A stretch of DNA of 64,000 nt from Nannochloris sp. 'desiccata' (taxonomy: Eukaryota > Chlorophyta > Trebouxiophyceae > Chlorellales > Chlorellaceae), in NCBI GenBank assembly GCA_019044685.2, contig JAGTXX020000001.1, positions 930,001-994,000 of the forward strand, in the 5' to 3' direction. Under the pieces are notes generated by a model. The model did not search any database. It was not told the DNA's origin and saw nothing but the letters and a program-made list of their open reading frames with translations. This document shows, piece by piece, positions 43,149-53,844 of this stretch (positions are counted from its first letter, which is position 1; each line of letters starts with the position of its first letter). The position numbers and the translations under genes were made by a program.

Positions 43149-44856
43149 ATGCAGGCCAACGGCTTAACCTTCGATGATAGCATTCAGGATGGTGAGTTTA
43201 CTATGCTAGCAAACGATTTATTGAAGGAGTAATGCTTGCTGTCCAAATTTTATATTATTCAGTTTTCCAATGATCCTTTTCATCGCTGTCGCAACCCACC
43301 AAATTCAAAACTACATTGAACTCCATGCCTTACCTAACGCGTTTCCCCCTTCAACAGGCTTCCCTGCTTCCAAGCTATTCGGACAGGGTACCAGTTACAC
43401 CTACGACGATGTTATCTTTCTTCCTGGTCACATTTACTTTGGCGCTCATGAAGTCGATCTCTCAAGTCATATTACCCGTAACATTAAACTGCGCACCCCT
43501 TTGGTATCTTCCCCTATGGACACTGTAACTGAAGCCAGCATGGCTATCGCTATGGCATCTGTAGGAGGCATGGGATTCATTCACTACAACAACACAATTG
43601 AGGAACAGGTCACTCATGTCAGTAACGCTAAAACTCACACTCCTGGCTTTGTTGTTCAGCCTGCTGTCCTCCGTCCTGACGCCACTGTAGTTGATCTCAT
43701 GGATTTAAAAGCGAATAAAGGATTTGGAAGTGCCTGCGTGACAGATACCGGTGCTGTGGGTGGAAAGCTGTTGGGGCTTGTGAGTAGTCGGGATTATGAT
43801 TTTGTAACTGACGCTCATACCCCTGTGACTGAAATTATGACCCCTGTATCTGATCTGGAGACTCTTTCTGGAGCTCAAGCATCTCAAGAGTCCGCTATGA
43901 ATGCTTTCAAAAGCTGCAAACATGGAAAATTACCAGTTGTGGATGGCAGCGGTAATTTAATCGCATTGGCTACTCGTGCTGTTTTTAAAGAGAATTCTCG
44001 CTATCCTTCAGGTGGATCCCCCTCTATAGGCCCTGACGGCAGATTACTTGTCGGTGCTGCTGTGGGCACACGTGATAGTGATAGAGAACGTGTTCGTGCA
44101 TTACGTGATGTAGGTAATGTTGACGTAGTTGTACTTGATTCATCCCAGGGAGACTCCACTTTCCAGCTGGAGATGTTGAATCATATTAAACGGGAACATC
44201 CTAATTTGGACGTCATCTGCGGAAATGTGGTGACTTCTGCGCAAGCTGCCAGATTAATTGAAGCCGGTGCAGACGGTCTTCGGGTAGGCATGGGCTCTGG
44301 ATCTATCTGCACTACACAAGAAGTCTGTGCTGTTGGTAGAGGTCAAGCTACTGCAGTCTACCACACCGCACGTCTTGCACATACTCTAGGTGTTCCCATT
44401 ATTGCTGATGGAGGCGTCCAAAATTCTGGTCATATCGTCAAAGCACTCGCATTGGGTGCCTCTGCAGTGATGTGTGGCTCTATGTTTGCTGGCACAACTG
44501 AAGCACCTGGTGATTTTATCACTGTTTCGGGTGTGCGTGTTAAAAAATACCGTGGAATGGGCTCTTTAGAGGCCATGACAAAGGGGAGCGAGGCTAGGTA
44601 TCATTCAGACACTCAAAATTTAAAAATTGCTCAAGGGGTGAGTGGTACGGTTCGGGATAAAGGCAGCGTTCGTGTGAATGTTCCCTTCTTGGTGCAAGCT
44701 GTAAAGCAAGGAATGCAAGATCTGGGTGCTAAAACGTTGACTGAGGCACATACACAGTTGTACACTGGTAAGCAAAGATTGGAATCGAGGACGGGTGCTG
44801 CTCAGGCTGAGGGCGGTGTTCATGATATGCATAGTTATGATAAGAGAGCGTGGTAG
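43149..44856 (+). CDS. IMPDH: Inosine-5'-monophosphate dehydrogenase
   Basis: Two exons, 43149-43191 (43 nt) and 43358-44856, phase 1, give 513 residues. IMPDH converts IMP to XMP with NAD, the committed step to guanine nucleotides. Signatures: SYTYDDVIFLPGHI, RTPLVSSPMDTVTEA, a CBS pair at about 115-225 (VTDTGAVGGKLLGLVSSRDY, FKSCKHGKLPVVDGSGNLIA), the substrate region VVLDSSQGDS, and the catalytic loop GMGSGSICTTQEV with Cys near residue 332. The flap KKYRGMGSLEAM and the C-terminus are intact. The length and CBS domains match eukaryotic IMPDH. Cytosolic. Confidence 0.97.
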
Positions 44857-45421
44857 AGAGGGTTGGAGAGAAAATATTTAACGAATTAACGAAACACGGA
44901 GTATTTTTCGTTTAGAACCTATTAGTTGTTGTTGATATTCAGCTCATTGTTGGCTATCTAAATAGCTGCTCTTGACATACATATTGATTGTAATGGGCCA
45001 ATTATGTAAACATTCGGCCTCTGATACATCTGTAGCTTTCAAGTTTAATCACATGTAAAACTGTTTAGGTTTCCTTGTTAAAAATGCTTTCGAATGGTAC
45101 CATTTACACTTCAGTACGTTCACTATGGGAAAAGCAAGTCAACCAATTAAAGAAAGGGCATCAAAAAGAAAGTTTTGACCAAAAACGGCCGAAACACACT
45201 AAATAGCAAAGACAATGGCTTCAACAATACCAAATAAGCTGATAGCATGATTACTTCCTTTTCGACTTCTAGGAGGGCGGCCACAGCGGATATCAAAGTC
45301 TTCTGTTCCGACGCCGTGCACAGGTCAAAGCTGGAGTTTGACTGGCAATTTTCTAGATGTGAAATATTAAACCAGAGCAATTTCATTAGCACGGTACTTG
45401 TGTATGAGATTGAATAATAAA
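44857..45421. other. Intergenic region, 565 bp, with an unassigned 79-codon ORF
   Basis: This AT-rich stretch lies between IMPDH and the HA-domain locus. A minus-strand ORF from ATG 45386 to 45147 encodes a hydrophobic 79-residue peptide with no recognised domain, next to the decayed HA locus. I cannot tell whether it is part of that gene, a fragment or chance. Confidence 0.35.
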
Positions 45422-46411
45422 TTAGTAAATTGATAGTTTTAAATCACGCATATCCCATTTCCAACCGGGCACTAATTGTAGTTTCCTAGCACGCTCCTGG
45501 TCCATGTATTCCTTGACACCCTTGTATTTCTCTGTTTCTCCATGTAAGCGTGCTTGCCAAGCTTTATAAGCGGTGCGCTGTGTGCTGACCCAACTGCCTA
45601 AAGTAGGATGGCTTCGGGGAGGAATTCTGTTGTGTTCAGCCACATATTCAAATAACGCGCCATAGTTTGCTTCCCAGTTGTCCGCCAAAGGGTCCCAAGA
45701 CCAACCCGGAATTGACTCTAATTGGTCAGCATGCGCTTGGTCCATGTAATGAGTGACACCCTTGTATTTCTCTGTCTCTCCATGAACGCGTGCTTGCTAA
45801 GCTTTATAGGCCTTGCGCTGGGTGTGCACCCAATTTCCTAAAGTAGGATGGCTGTTGGGAGGTATTTTCCCAGTTCTTTGAACTTCCTCTACGAGCTCTT
45901 CAAAACGAGACTGCCAGGCAGCTTCTTGAGCATCCCAACTCCACCATGACATGGATTCTATAATGAAAATCCGTTCAGGAGTCATTAGTTTACTATTTGG
46001 ATTCCCCTCATCCACTCGACGTTTTGCTTGCCGTTGGGTATCCATCCAATTTGCCAGCCTGCCTTCCTCCCCTACTCTGTTCCGCTTCGGCACTCTCCCT
46101 TCCCTGTAGTAAAATTGAATGACTTCGTCTAATTTATCAAGCCACTTCTGCTCATAGCTTATACCACGTTTGGTATACCCAGATTTCAAGAACGATTCCC
46201 TGTTATACACCTCTAGTAGAGATTCGAGCTCATCCCGCCGCCGCTCCACAATTAATAATTCATTTTCATAAGATGACGCCTCACCACAGACAAAAGGATT
46301 GCTAGTACCGCAGACAAAATTACTATTTCTGAGGATAAAGCAGTAGAAATTCTCCTGCGCTGCTGCCAGGAGGATTTCAAAGATGACGAAGGCAATGATC
46401 GATGATGATAT
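45422..46411 (-). pseudogene. Helicase-associated (HA) domain repeat protein, start lost and nonsense-interrupted
   Basis: A single frame of 330 codons runs from 46411 to the stop at 45422. It begins ISSSIIAF, where the relative at 3655 has MSTSDTAV, so ATG has become ATA just after an AG. It continues through YENELLIVERRRDELESLLE and VIQFYYREGRVPKRN to three HA-type units (PF03457-like), each with a pattern such as WDPLADNWEANYGALFEYVA, RIPPRSHPTLGSWVSTQR, AYKAWQARLHGETEKYKG. One TAG at 45797-45799 replaces the TGG of that last motif; the frame is otherwise open. The last two units are a near-identical tandem duplication of 240 bp. HA repeats bind nucleic acid or protein in some helicases; no helicase domain is present here. 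Confidence 0.78.
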
Positions 46412-46757
46412 CTGGTTTCAAGAGACAGACTTTGCAGCAAAACAAAAGCCATAGGTGCTGATTGGTATATACTATTTTATTTGTTTGGAATGCTAGGCTA
46501 GTACTATCTTATGATTTGAAAATTAAAAAAATCCCAACCTTTCTTTGTGTCTGTTCCTCTCCCTTAATCTTAAAGATTTAAAGATTAAGTTAAACCCAAG
46601 CCAAATTTTGATTATTTTTAGACGGCACCTGCCTTATCTGGATCCATGCAAAAAAGTTAAAACAACTCGCGCGAGGTAACTATATTACAAAAAATATAAA
46701 GTCTATTCGAGTAGAAAATGTAGGGAAGAAAACCTTAACGAACAGCAATATTATTTT
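46412..46757. other. Intergenic region upstream of the HA locus and downstream of the MORN gene
   Basis: This 346-bp AT-rich stretch includes an ATG ORF (46452) in a frame different from the HA protein, which could be a displaced first exon. Otherwise I see nothing. Confidence 0.35.
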
Positions 46758-49700
46758 TCAACAAATATCATCCAATGCCGCCGCCGCTGCCAAGAGCTCA
46801 GCACGAGACAAACGATCCTTGTGTCTCTTCTCCGGCAGCTTCTCAGCAGCACGCTCAACAGTAACATTAACAGATCCATCACTTCCAGATACAGCAGAAT
46901 CAGCCATCAACTTCCCACCACTACCGCTCCTCCTAGTAGGCACCTCCTTTTCCTTCTCCTGCTTCATTTTTTCTTCTTTCAAAATTTCTTTGAGTGCCAT
47001 CTCTGCTTCCTCAGCAGTAGGCACTTGTCCTGGTCCAAGCTCTCCTTGCAATTTCTCACGTACACAGTCCAATTTCTTACGTTTTTGCTCCTCTTCTTTG
47101 GCCTTTCTTTCCTTTTGAAGCTTGCTGACCAGCCACAAATCCTCTAAATTTTCAACAACTGGAACATCAGGGTGAGAATTTATGTACGCATCCTCAGAAG
47201 TTTCTTTCTTTTTAATTTCATCTTCTTCGCTATCCCAGCCTTCAGTGACACCGTCAACAGCGTAGGCGGCAGCTGCAATGCGTTCCCAAGCTGCCATTTC
47301 ATCATGAATACCGGGGGTTTTCGTGGAATTATTACGAGGAGGAGCAGAGATGGGGGTGCCGCCGCCGCCTATTGTAAAATTACTTTCTTCAGCTTCGTCT
47401 TTACTATCAATATTATTTTCATCACCAACTTCATTCTCGTTGATTGGCTCTCCGTTAGTAGGTATTTTTCTTTCTTTTTCTACGACACATACTGAATAGG
47501 GTGTACCAGGCAATGCTTTTCCATCCCACTCAACATGAAGACGGTAATATCCAGGCAGCGCTGGAGCTGTGTAGCAGCCTATTAAGGCATCTTCTTGGCC
47601 AGCAGGCGCGCTATTCTTAGATAAATTATAGGGTATAATTTCAACTGGAATTTTATTTGCATTCAGTGGACCAGCTCCAGCACCTTCCACATACGCTTCC
47701 AAAGGGATTTCAACACTTTTTTTATTATATGGAGAAGGAGTAAGGCATTGGTTGCCATATTGATCAAATAACACTATTTCAAACTGGGTAACAGTATTAA
47801 CAACAGCGTGCGCACGACCTTGTCCTTGTACTACAGTATTACGGGAATAGGGTTTCGCAGGTACGATTCGTACAGGATATGGCGAATCAGCCACATGTTC
47901 AGTACCAATTGTGATATTCAGTTCATAGACACCAGCAGTGGTAGCTGTATAGGTAATTTCATACGTTCCATCATCATTGTCCTTCACTTCACCAGTGACT
48001 GATACAATTTTACGCACCCTTTGAGGAGCGGTGGTGATGGCAGTCGTAGAGGTAGCGTTGGCACCATTAGAGAATTTAGCTTCAGATCTACCATCAATAC
48101 AAAGGTTCACTGATTCTTCAACAACACATTCTTCTTCTTCTTCTTCTTCTTGTACTAATATCAATTGAATTGAAAATTCGTCACCACCGCACAATCGCTG
48201 ATTTCCATCCTCATCTCTTGCCAATATCTTAAAGCCTACCTTCTTCCCTGCAACACCACGTGTCACACCAGCGCCAGCTACATAACACTTTGTGGGTTCA
48301 GCTCCAGATTGGACCCATCCATCATCCTCCCATTGACCTTGGAACTTCGATCCATCCGAGAATTTGCAAATACCATATCCATGGCGGTGATCATTTGCCC
48401 ATGTGCCTACATAGACATCTCCATTAGCATAGGCGCAAGTCCCTTGACCGGATCTCTTTCCCTCCTGCCATTCACCTTCATATTTGGTACGATGAGTTTT
48501 ACTATTATGAGTGTCTCCACCATTAACAGTATTACCACCGCCTCCTTCTGAAGAGTAGTACAAACACCGACCAAAGCCATGGCGTTTTCCTTTAAGATAG
48601 CTACCCATATACCTATCTCCAGTATCTTCTACACAAATTCCTTGTCCATGAGGCATATCGTCCAACCACTCACCTTCATATTTCATTCCAGAACTCGTTG
48701 TATACTTTCCTTTCCCATTTCTTTTGCCTTCTTTCCAATCACCATCGTAGTGACTCCCGTCGACCCACTCACACCGCCCTTGTCCATGGTGAAGATCATC
48801 TTTCCAACTCCCTTCATATTTATAAATACCAGCACGGTACTGTACACCAGTACCATGTCGCTGTTCACTTTTCCATTGGCCTGAATACTCTTCTTGTCCA
48901 TCGGCGGACACAAATCGTCCATTGACGCGCTCTCCATGCACCCACTCTCCTTCAAAGAAAGACTTATCATAATAAGTCCAACGACCACGCCCATGGATTT
49001 TATCATCGGACCATTCGCCTTCGTAAGATCCTTCGTTGTTGGGAAAGAGTTGATGGCCCCAGCCGTGGCGGCCATCTGCTTCCCACTCGCCTTGATAACA
49101 TGCCCCGTTTTCATAGAGCGCCTTGCCACGCCTAGAGGATTAAAAAAAATGGACAAATAGAGGAATTAGAGACGGGTTTGATAGTAGTTGAGAACGTTGA
49201 ATACATTTATCGCAGCGTGGCACAAATAAAGAGATAGTTGATATCAAACATTAAGCTAAATTTGCAAATTCGAACAGGAAATATCTTACCCATGAGCACG
49301 TCCTTTACGAAATTCGCCTTCATAAGTCTGACCACTACGAGTAACAGCCGTAGCGCGGCCTTCTAATAGGTTGTAAGACCATTGACCAGTGTATTTGGTG
49401 CCATCGTTTTGGATGAAGGTACCATTTCCGTGGCGAAGAGCACCAAGCATTTCACCCTGAAGAATTTAGAGAGGGAAGGGAATGGCGGAAAATCAGAGAC
49501 TGGTGAATTTTGGCTTTTAGAGACTTAAAATTGCAATATTTAAAACATAAATCGCTCTATATGATATGATATGATAATCAATTTCATTAAATAAAATTGA
49601 ATTATATTTACCTGATAGGAGCTGCCGTCTCCATAGTCGATGGCTGTCTCCTTGATTGTGAAATCTTCAGGAGAAGTAAAGCCTTTTAAAATAGCCTCTC

Positions 49701-50012
49701 TGCAGATTTATTTTGGATGATTGTAAACATTTTTGTAATATCTATATAGGGATAGATGGGTGTTTTAAATGACAATGTCCTGTTAATAGAATTTCAGGGC
49801 AATTATTCTTCAAAATGGAAGATGAACTTGTGATCTGGCACTTACGGTGGCATCATCATTTCCACGTCCACGTCCCCTTCTTCAATTTTAATTCCTTTTG
49901 CAGCTAGCTCAATCTCAATGCGCAAGCGTTCAACCTCCTGGCGAAGCTCATCTTGGCTGGGATGAGGCATCACCTCACCCACAGACTCGCTTAGCTGCTT
50001 GAAGGTCACCAT
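46758..50012 (-). CDS. MORN-repeat and filamin-type immunoglobulin-repeat fusion protein
   Basis: Four exons, 49846-50012, 49612-49699, 49290-49456 and 46758-49131 (phases 2, 0, 2), give 931 residues. A coiled-coil N-terminus (DELRQEVERLRIEIELAAKG) precedes about ten MORN repeats such as DGTKYTGQW, GSYEGEWSDDKIHGRGRW, KYEGEWLDDMPHGQGICVED and DVYVGTWANDHRHGYGICKF. Two filamin/ABP280-type repeats follow: GVTRGVAGKKVGFKILARDE with a long Glu insert, and NTVTQFEIVLFDQYGNQ then LPGYYRLHVEWDGKALPGTP. The last 200 residues are charged and coiled. MORN repeats often dock to membranes or to axonemal structures and filamin repeats to cytoskeletal partners, so a cortical or ciliary scaffold is possible. 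The combination and role are not known to me. Confidence 0.9.
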
Positions 50013-50327
50013 GATAGGGTGGATACAGATTTAATAAGATTGAGTACTGCGGTCCCAGTGTCTTTATTGATTTTTAAAGGCTGCGGTCTCTTGGTCTTCG
50101 CTGCTGAATTGTGAAAAGAAAACATATTCGCAAAGTTTGAGCTGGCCAAAATGCGTGCTTACTGCACCATTAGCACATTCTTTGCTTTATATAAATTCGG
50201 CGGAAGTGCTGGGCTGGGCGGAAGGATCTGCAGTGCCTGCGCGTGAAACATTTCTGCAAATTTACTTCCAGGAATTTGATCAGTTTGTTGTCTAGTTTAG
50301 AAGCTTGTAAGCCAAAGCCAGAATAGA
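50013..50327. promoter_or_regulatory. Divergent intergenic region between MORN gene and RLF cytochrome b5
   Basis: These 315 bp hold both promoters. One minus-strand ORF at 50170-50376 overlaps the RLF first exon and looks spurious. No element can be assigned with confidence. Confidence 0.35.
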
Positions 50328-51055
50328 ATGGGAGATGGTGGATTTTCATTTCCATCTTTGGCTCCGCCAAAGCCACTTAAGGTAAGAATGTGGAAAATGA
50401 ATCAATCGGGAGGAATTGCCGCCCCACAGCCACAGTTTTCCCGTTCTTAACTTTGCGGCATGCCATACTTGCTAACCTATCCTTTCAAACATTGCAGAAT
50501 CCATTGATACAGAATGCTACAGTAGTCGATACGACAACATGCGCACGCACCTCTATCACCACCACCCCAGCCGCCTCGGTTCCTGCCACCCTTCCACAAG
50601 ACAACAGCTCTTCTAGCATGCATCCTCCTCCTACTGCCCCTTCTACTTCTACTCCTGCTGTTCCATTAGTACCACGCAATAGAAAGAAAGTCCCCTTTGA
50701 AAAAGGCTATAGTCAAATGGATTGGATCAGACTAACAAACAGTGGTGCTGATTTGACTGGACTAGGTAAAGGCACTCGACCCCGAAAAGACATCCCCTTA
50801 TCAGAAGTAGCACTACATAATACGGTACAAGATGGATGGACTGTACTACGAGGCAAAGTGTATAATTTATCTCCTTATATTAGGTTTCACCCTGGAGGTG
50901 AGCAAATTTTAAAACCAATACTAGGCAAAGATGGTACTGCTCTGTTTAATAAATACCATGCATGGGTGAATGCTGAGTTTCTATTGGCGAAATGTATGGT
51001 AGGAACAGTAGAGACAAGTAGCAATGGTATTGCTGCGACGTGTGCTTCGATATAA
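50328..51055 (+). CDS. RLF: RLF-type cytochrome b5 domain protein
   Basis: Two exons, 50328-50381 and 50498-51055, phase 0, give 203 residues. A Pro/Thr/Ser-rich N-terminus precedes a basic motif RNRKKVPFEKGYSQMDWIRL, then the b5 domain: IPLSEVALHN, DGWTVLRGKVYNLSPYIRFH, PGGEQILKPILGKDGTALFN, KYHAWVNAEFLLAKCMVG. The haem ligands are the His in FHPGG and in KYHAWVN. The KGYSQMDW preface is typical of Arabidopsis RLF and animal NCB5OR N-termini, not of ER cytochrome b5, and there is no membrane tail. In Arabidopsis RLF is needed for lateral root initiation; its electron partner is not established. Confidence 0.92.
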
Positions 51056-51289
51056 GAAACTGCACAGGCTTTTAGCTCTTTTAGCTCGGGTAACTTTCTT
51101 CTTATTTAATGTAGTAGCTATTTCTTTTTACTTCCATGGACTACCCTTCGTAACAACAACGAAATAAATAGGATTTTACACATTTAATACCTTTGATTAC
51201 TACTTTCATATCGCTAAACTATCTTGGGTTCTCTTGTAAAGACTGCCAATCAAGGTCAAAAGACAATCGGGCAAATACAAAATTGGTTC

Positions 51290-52661
51290 TTACTCTCTTC
51301 TAGTCCCAGTGGCCTTCCTACTAAATTTACTCAGCAACGCAGCCGGACTTCTTGATCTAATGGGACTTTTTGCCACTGATGAAGAAGAAGGAGACCTTGG
51401 CAATTGTCCTCCATTTAAAGCAGCTGCACCTTGTTCCAGGTCTTCAGCTCCGATATTTCCTTGTTGCAATTGCGCTTCTGCTTCTAATGCATTCGCTTCC
51501 AACCTGGTCAAATCAAAATGCGAATAATCTGCAGTCAATGCTCCCGTACCACCACGTGCAATCAATCCAGCAAAACTCTGTCCCCATCGAATATCTGAAG
51601 GTGAATACGAATGCCTCGCTTGCATCACAGTTGATGTCGTTTCATCAATCCCATCTAGAAGTGCCACAAACTCAAGCCCCTCTTCTTGTTCCATCAATTC
51701 AGGGGTAATACCCCATAGTGGAGATGCAGTAGTGATTGTATGGGCTACTATAGAGGGTACACCAAGCCATAATCGTTGATGTCCACTTATATGTGTTACC
51801 GGCAATTCATGATATCGATACTCTAGTGGACCATCTGGACCTCCTACATGCTCTCTACGGATCATAAGTAACTGTACTTCAGGTTGCAGTACTTGATGTC
51901 GTCGTAAATTCGCTACTCGAAAAGCCAATCGCCATAATCCGTCTTCATGACCTCGGTAACACGTCATTATTGAGGAGAACTTTATTGTATGTGCTCGATT
52001 TCCTGGTGCGGCAAAACGGGAATAGACTAATCCTAGTAACGCCGCTTGCATTAACGCACCCGTCATGACTTGAAACATTATAAAAGTGTTGAGTAAATAG
52101 CAGTCTGGGTCCGGTGCTTGGTGGCCATAGCCGATTGTTGCAGCAGTGATGACGGAAAACCAAAGAGCGTGGAAGAAATTATGGACATTGAAGATACAGT
52201 GTTCGGGTTGAGAACGGTAGAGAAGAGCAAAGAATGAGTACATGGAGATGTAGCACGTGAAGAAGAATAGTAAGAAACGGTAGCTACGCATCTATACAAA
52301 AGAAGAAGAAACTTGGGGTTTAGGAAGTGTTTAGAGAATAGAAAACAAAGGGTGTACTGGGTTGCTAAAGATATCAAAAATATGGATAAGATAAAGAAAG
52401 GTTAGTGAGGATTTGGGGGTTTCTTACGTTGATCAGGGTGTGAAAAACATCTGTTGTATAATACGAAAGTTTATTGGCATTGATATGCTCAACTGTGAGG
52501 CGGTGGTATTTGCTTTCATTAAAAATAAGTTGGTTGGGAGCAAAGGTTACCCGCCGCTTGCCTGCTGAAGAAGAAGGGCCAGGGTTAACAATGATTGGCT
52601 CGTCAGAATCAGAGCGTAATAGCTGTTCCATCTCGGGAGGAGGCTCGTTTGTATTCGCCAT
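51290..52661 (-). CDS. Inward-rectifier (Kir-type) potassium channel
   Basis: Two exons, 52428-52661 and 51290-52291, phase 0, give 411 residues. The slide helix region KLSYYTTDVFHTLIN leads into membrane helix 1 (RFLLFFFTCYISMYSFFALL), the pore helix with filter TIGYG at about 130-134, and helix 2 (FIMFQVMTGALMQAALLGLV). Two cysteines near 110 and 142 flank the pore, matching the structural disulfide of animal Kir channels. The cytoplasmic domain follows the Kir pattern: KFSSIMTCYRGHEDGLWRLA followed by FRVANLRR, RLWLGVPSIVAHTI, EGLEFVALLDGIDETTSTVM and YSPSDIRWGQSFAG. It should be a tetrameric potassium channel in the plasma or an internal membrane. The C-terminus is Ser/Arg-rich. Confidence 0.9.
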
Positions 52662-52965
52662 GATGGGGTAAAAGTGCTAGGGAAAACTGAAACTATTATA
52701 TAAATTATTATTTTTCAAATTCATGCCCTAGAGATAATTTACTTGACGAACAGCAATGGCAGCCCTTCAAGGCGGATGTGGAAAATTTCTAAATATATCT
52801 AAATTGGATTGTCACAAGCGAGAATGCTCAAAGCGTGCATAAAGTATTCTTTTTAATCTTTCGGGATTTTCTTTCCCACCAAAACCTCAAGCAACTGCTG
52901 CAGTGCTGCTGCGCACGATTCATATTCATTATTTTTATATTTCATCCATACCAGAGACATTCAAA
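52662..52965. promoter_or_regulatory. Divergent intergenic region between KIR and MED31
   Basis: About 304 bp lie between the two start codons. The sequence is AT-rich near KIR. It presumably holds both promoters; no defined element stands out. Confidence 0.35.
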
Positions 52966-53659
52966 ATGAATACAGATAGCAACGCAGCGATGAGGTGCGA
53001 TTTACATTCTCTGGATCACTTAATTTCCATTTTTCAATAATCGAATATTTAACTAAAGCTTGCTTCTCTGAAATGCAGTGACCCTGTCGATGACGCGACG
53101 GGATGCAACCCAAGACAACGATTCCAACTTGAGCTAGAATTTGTTCAATGCCTAGCTAGCCCTCATTACCTCAATTTTTTAGCGCAGAGTCGTTATCTTG
53201 ACGATCCTGCCTTCTTAGCATTTCTAGAGTATCTAAAATATTGGAAGCAGCCAGAGTATGCGCGCTTCATTCTGTAAGTTTTTGTGTGCATGAGGTATTT
53301 CAGTTTGAGCCTGCTAACAATACGTTATGGAACTCATCTGACGCCGGGCTGTCACCGTCACGGATTTTTTTGAAACTTGCTGTAGGTACCCTCATGCGAT
53401 TTATTTCTTAGATCTTCTACAACAAGCAGACTTTAGAAGTGCCATATCAAATCGTAATTATAAGGTAAGGGCCGATTTTTCGTTTCCTGAGCGGTTGCTT
53501 CACTTGGAAACTGAGAAACAAAAATTTAATTATTGTCGCGGGTGTTTTCTAATTTCCTCGTTACAGGAGCTAGTGCACACCCAGCAATTCTATTCATGGT
53601 TGCATTACCGGAACAACAGACTAAAAGAGGGTTCTGCCCTAAATAAAGCGTCTGCATGA
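52966..53659 (+). CDS. MED31: Mediator subunit 31 (MED31/Soh1)
   Basis: Four small exons, 52966-52994, 53079-53273, 53386-53464 and 53567-53659 (phases 2, 2, 0), give exactly 131 residues, the usual size. The sequence is characteristic: [94 protein letters not shown]31 binds MED7 in the middle module of Mediator and supports Pol II initiation. No exon reaches 70 codons, so the gene is invisible to single-exon ORF calling. All joins are GT-AG and keep the frame. Confidence 0.95.
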
Positions 53660-53844
53660 AAAAGTTGGTAACGGAAGCCCAGCGTGGAGCATAGAGCGAC
53701 CCACTGGCAGGGCCCACCCAGTACATGCTATTTATTCTAGCAGCATTTTACTGGGTAGAATATATAACATTTAGTGTTCACCGCATAAATTTGTAAGGTT
53801 TGTGCTGCCTTTGTTGAGATAGATCAAAAGGATTTCTTTTTTAA

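Noticed and set aside
45147..45386. Minus-strand ORF between IMPDH and the HA locus as a real gene
   Set aside because: It is 79 codons and hydrophobic, has no domain, and looks only vaguely like the HA N-terminus. Kept as an unassigned ORF within the intergenic entry.
46819..49160. Many plus-strand ORFs of 60-110 codons across the MORN gene
   Set aside because: All are antisense to well-conserved repeats of the minus-strand gene.
53526..53726. Minus-strand ORF opposite MED31 exon 4
   Set aside because: The plus-strand exon is part of a complete, family-length MED31.
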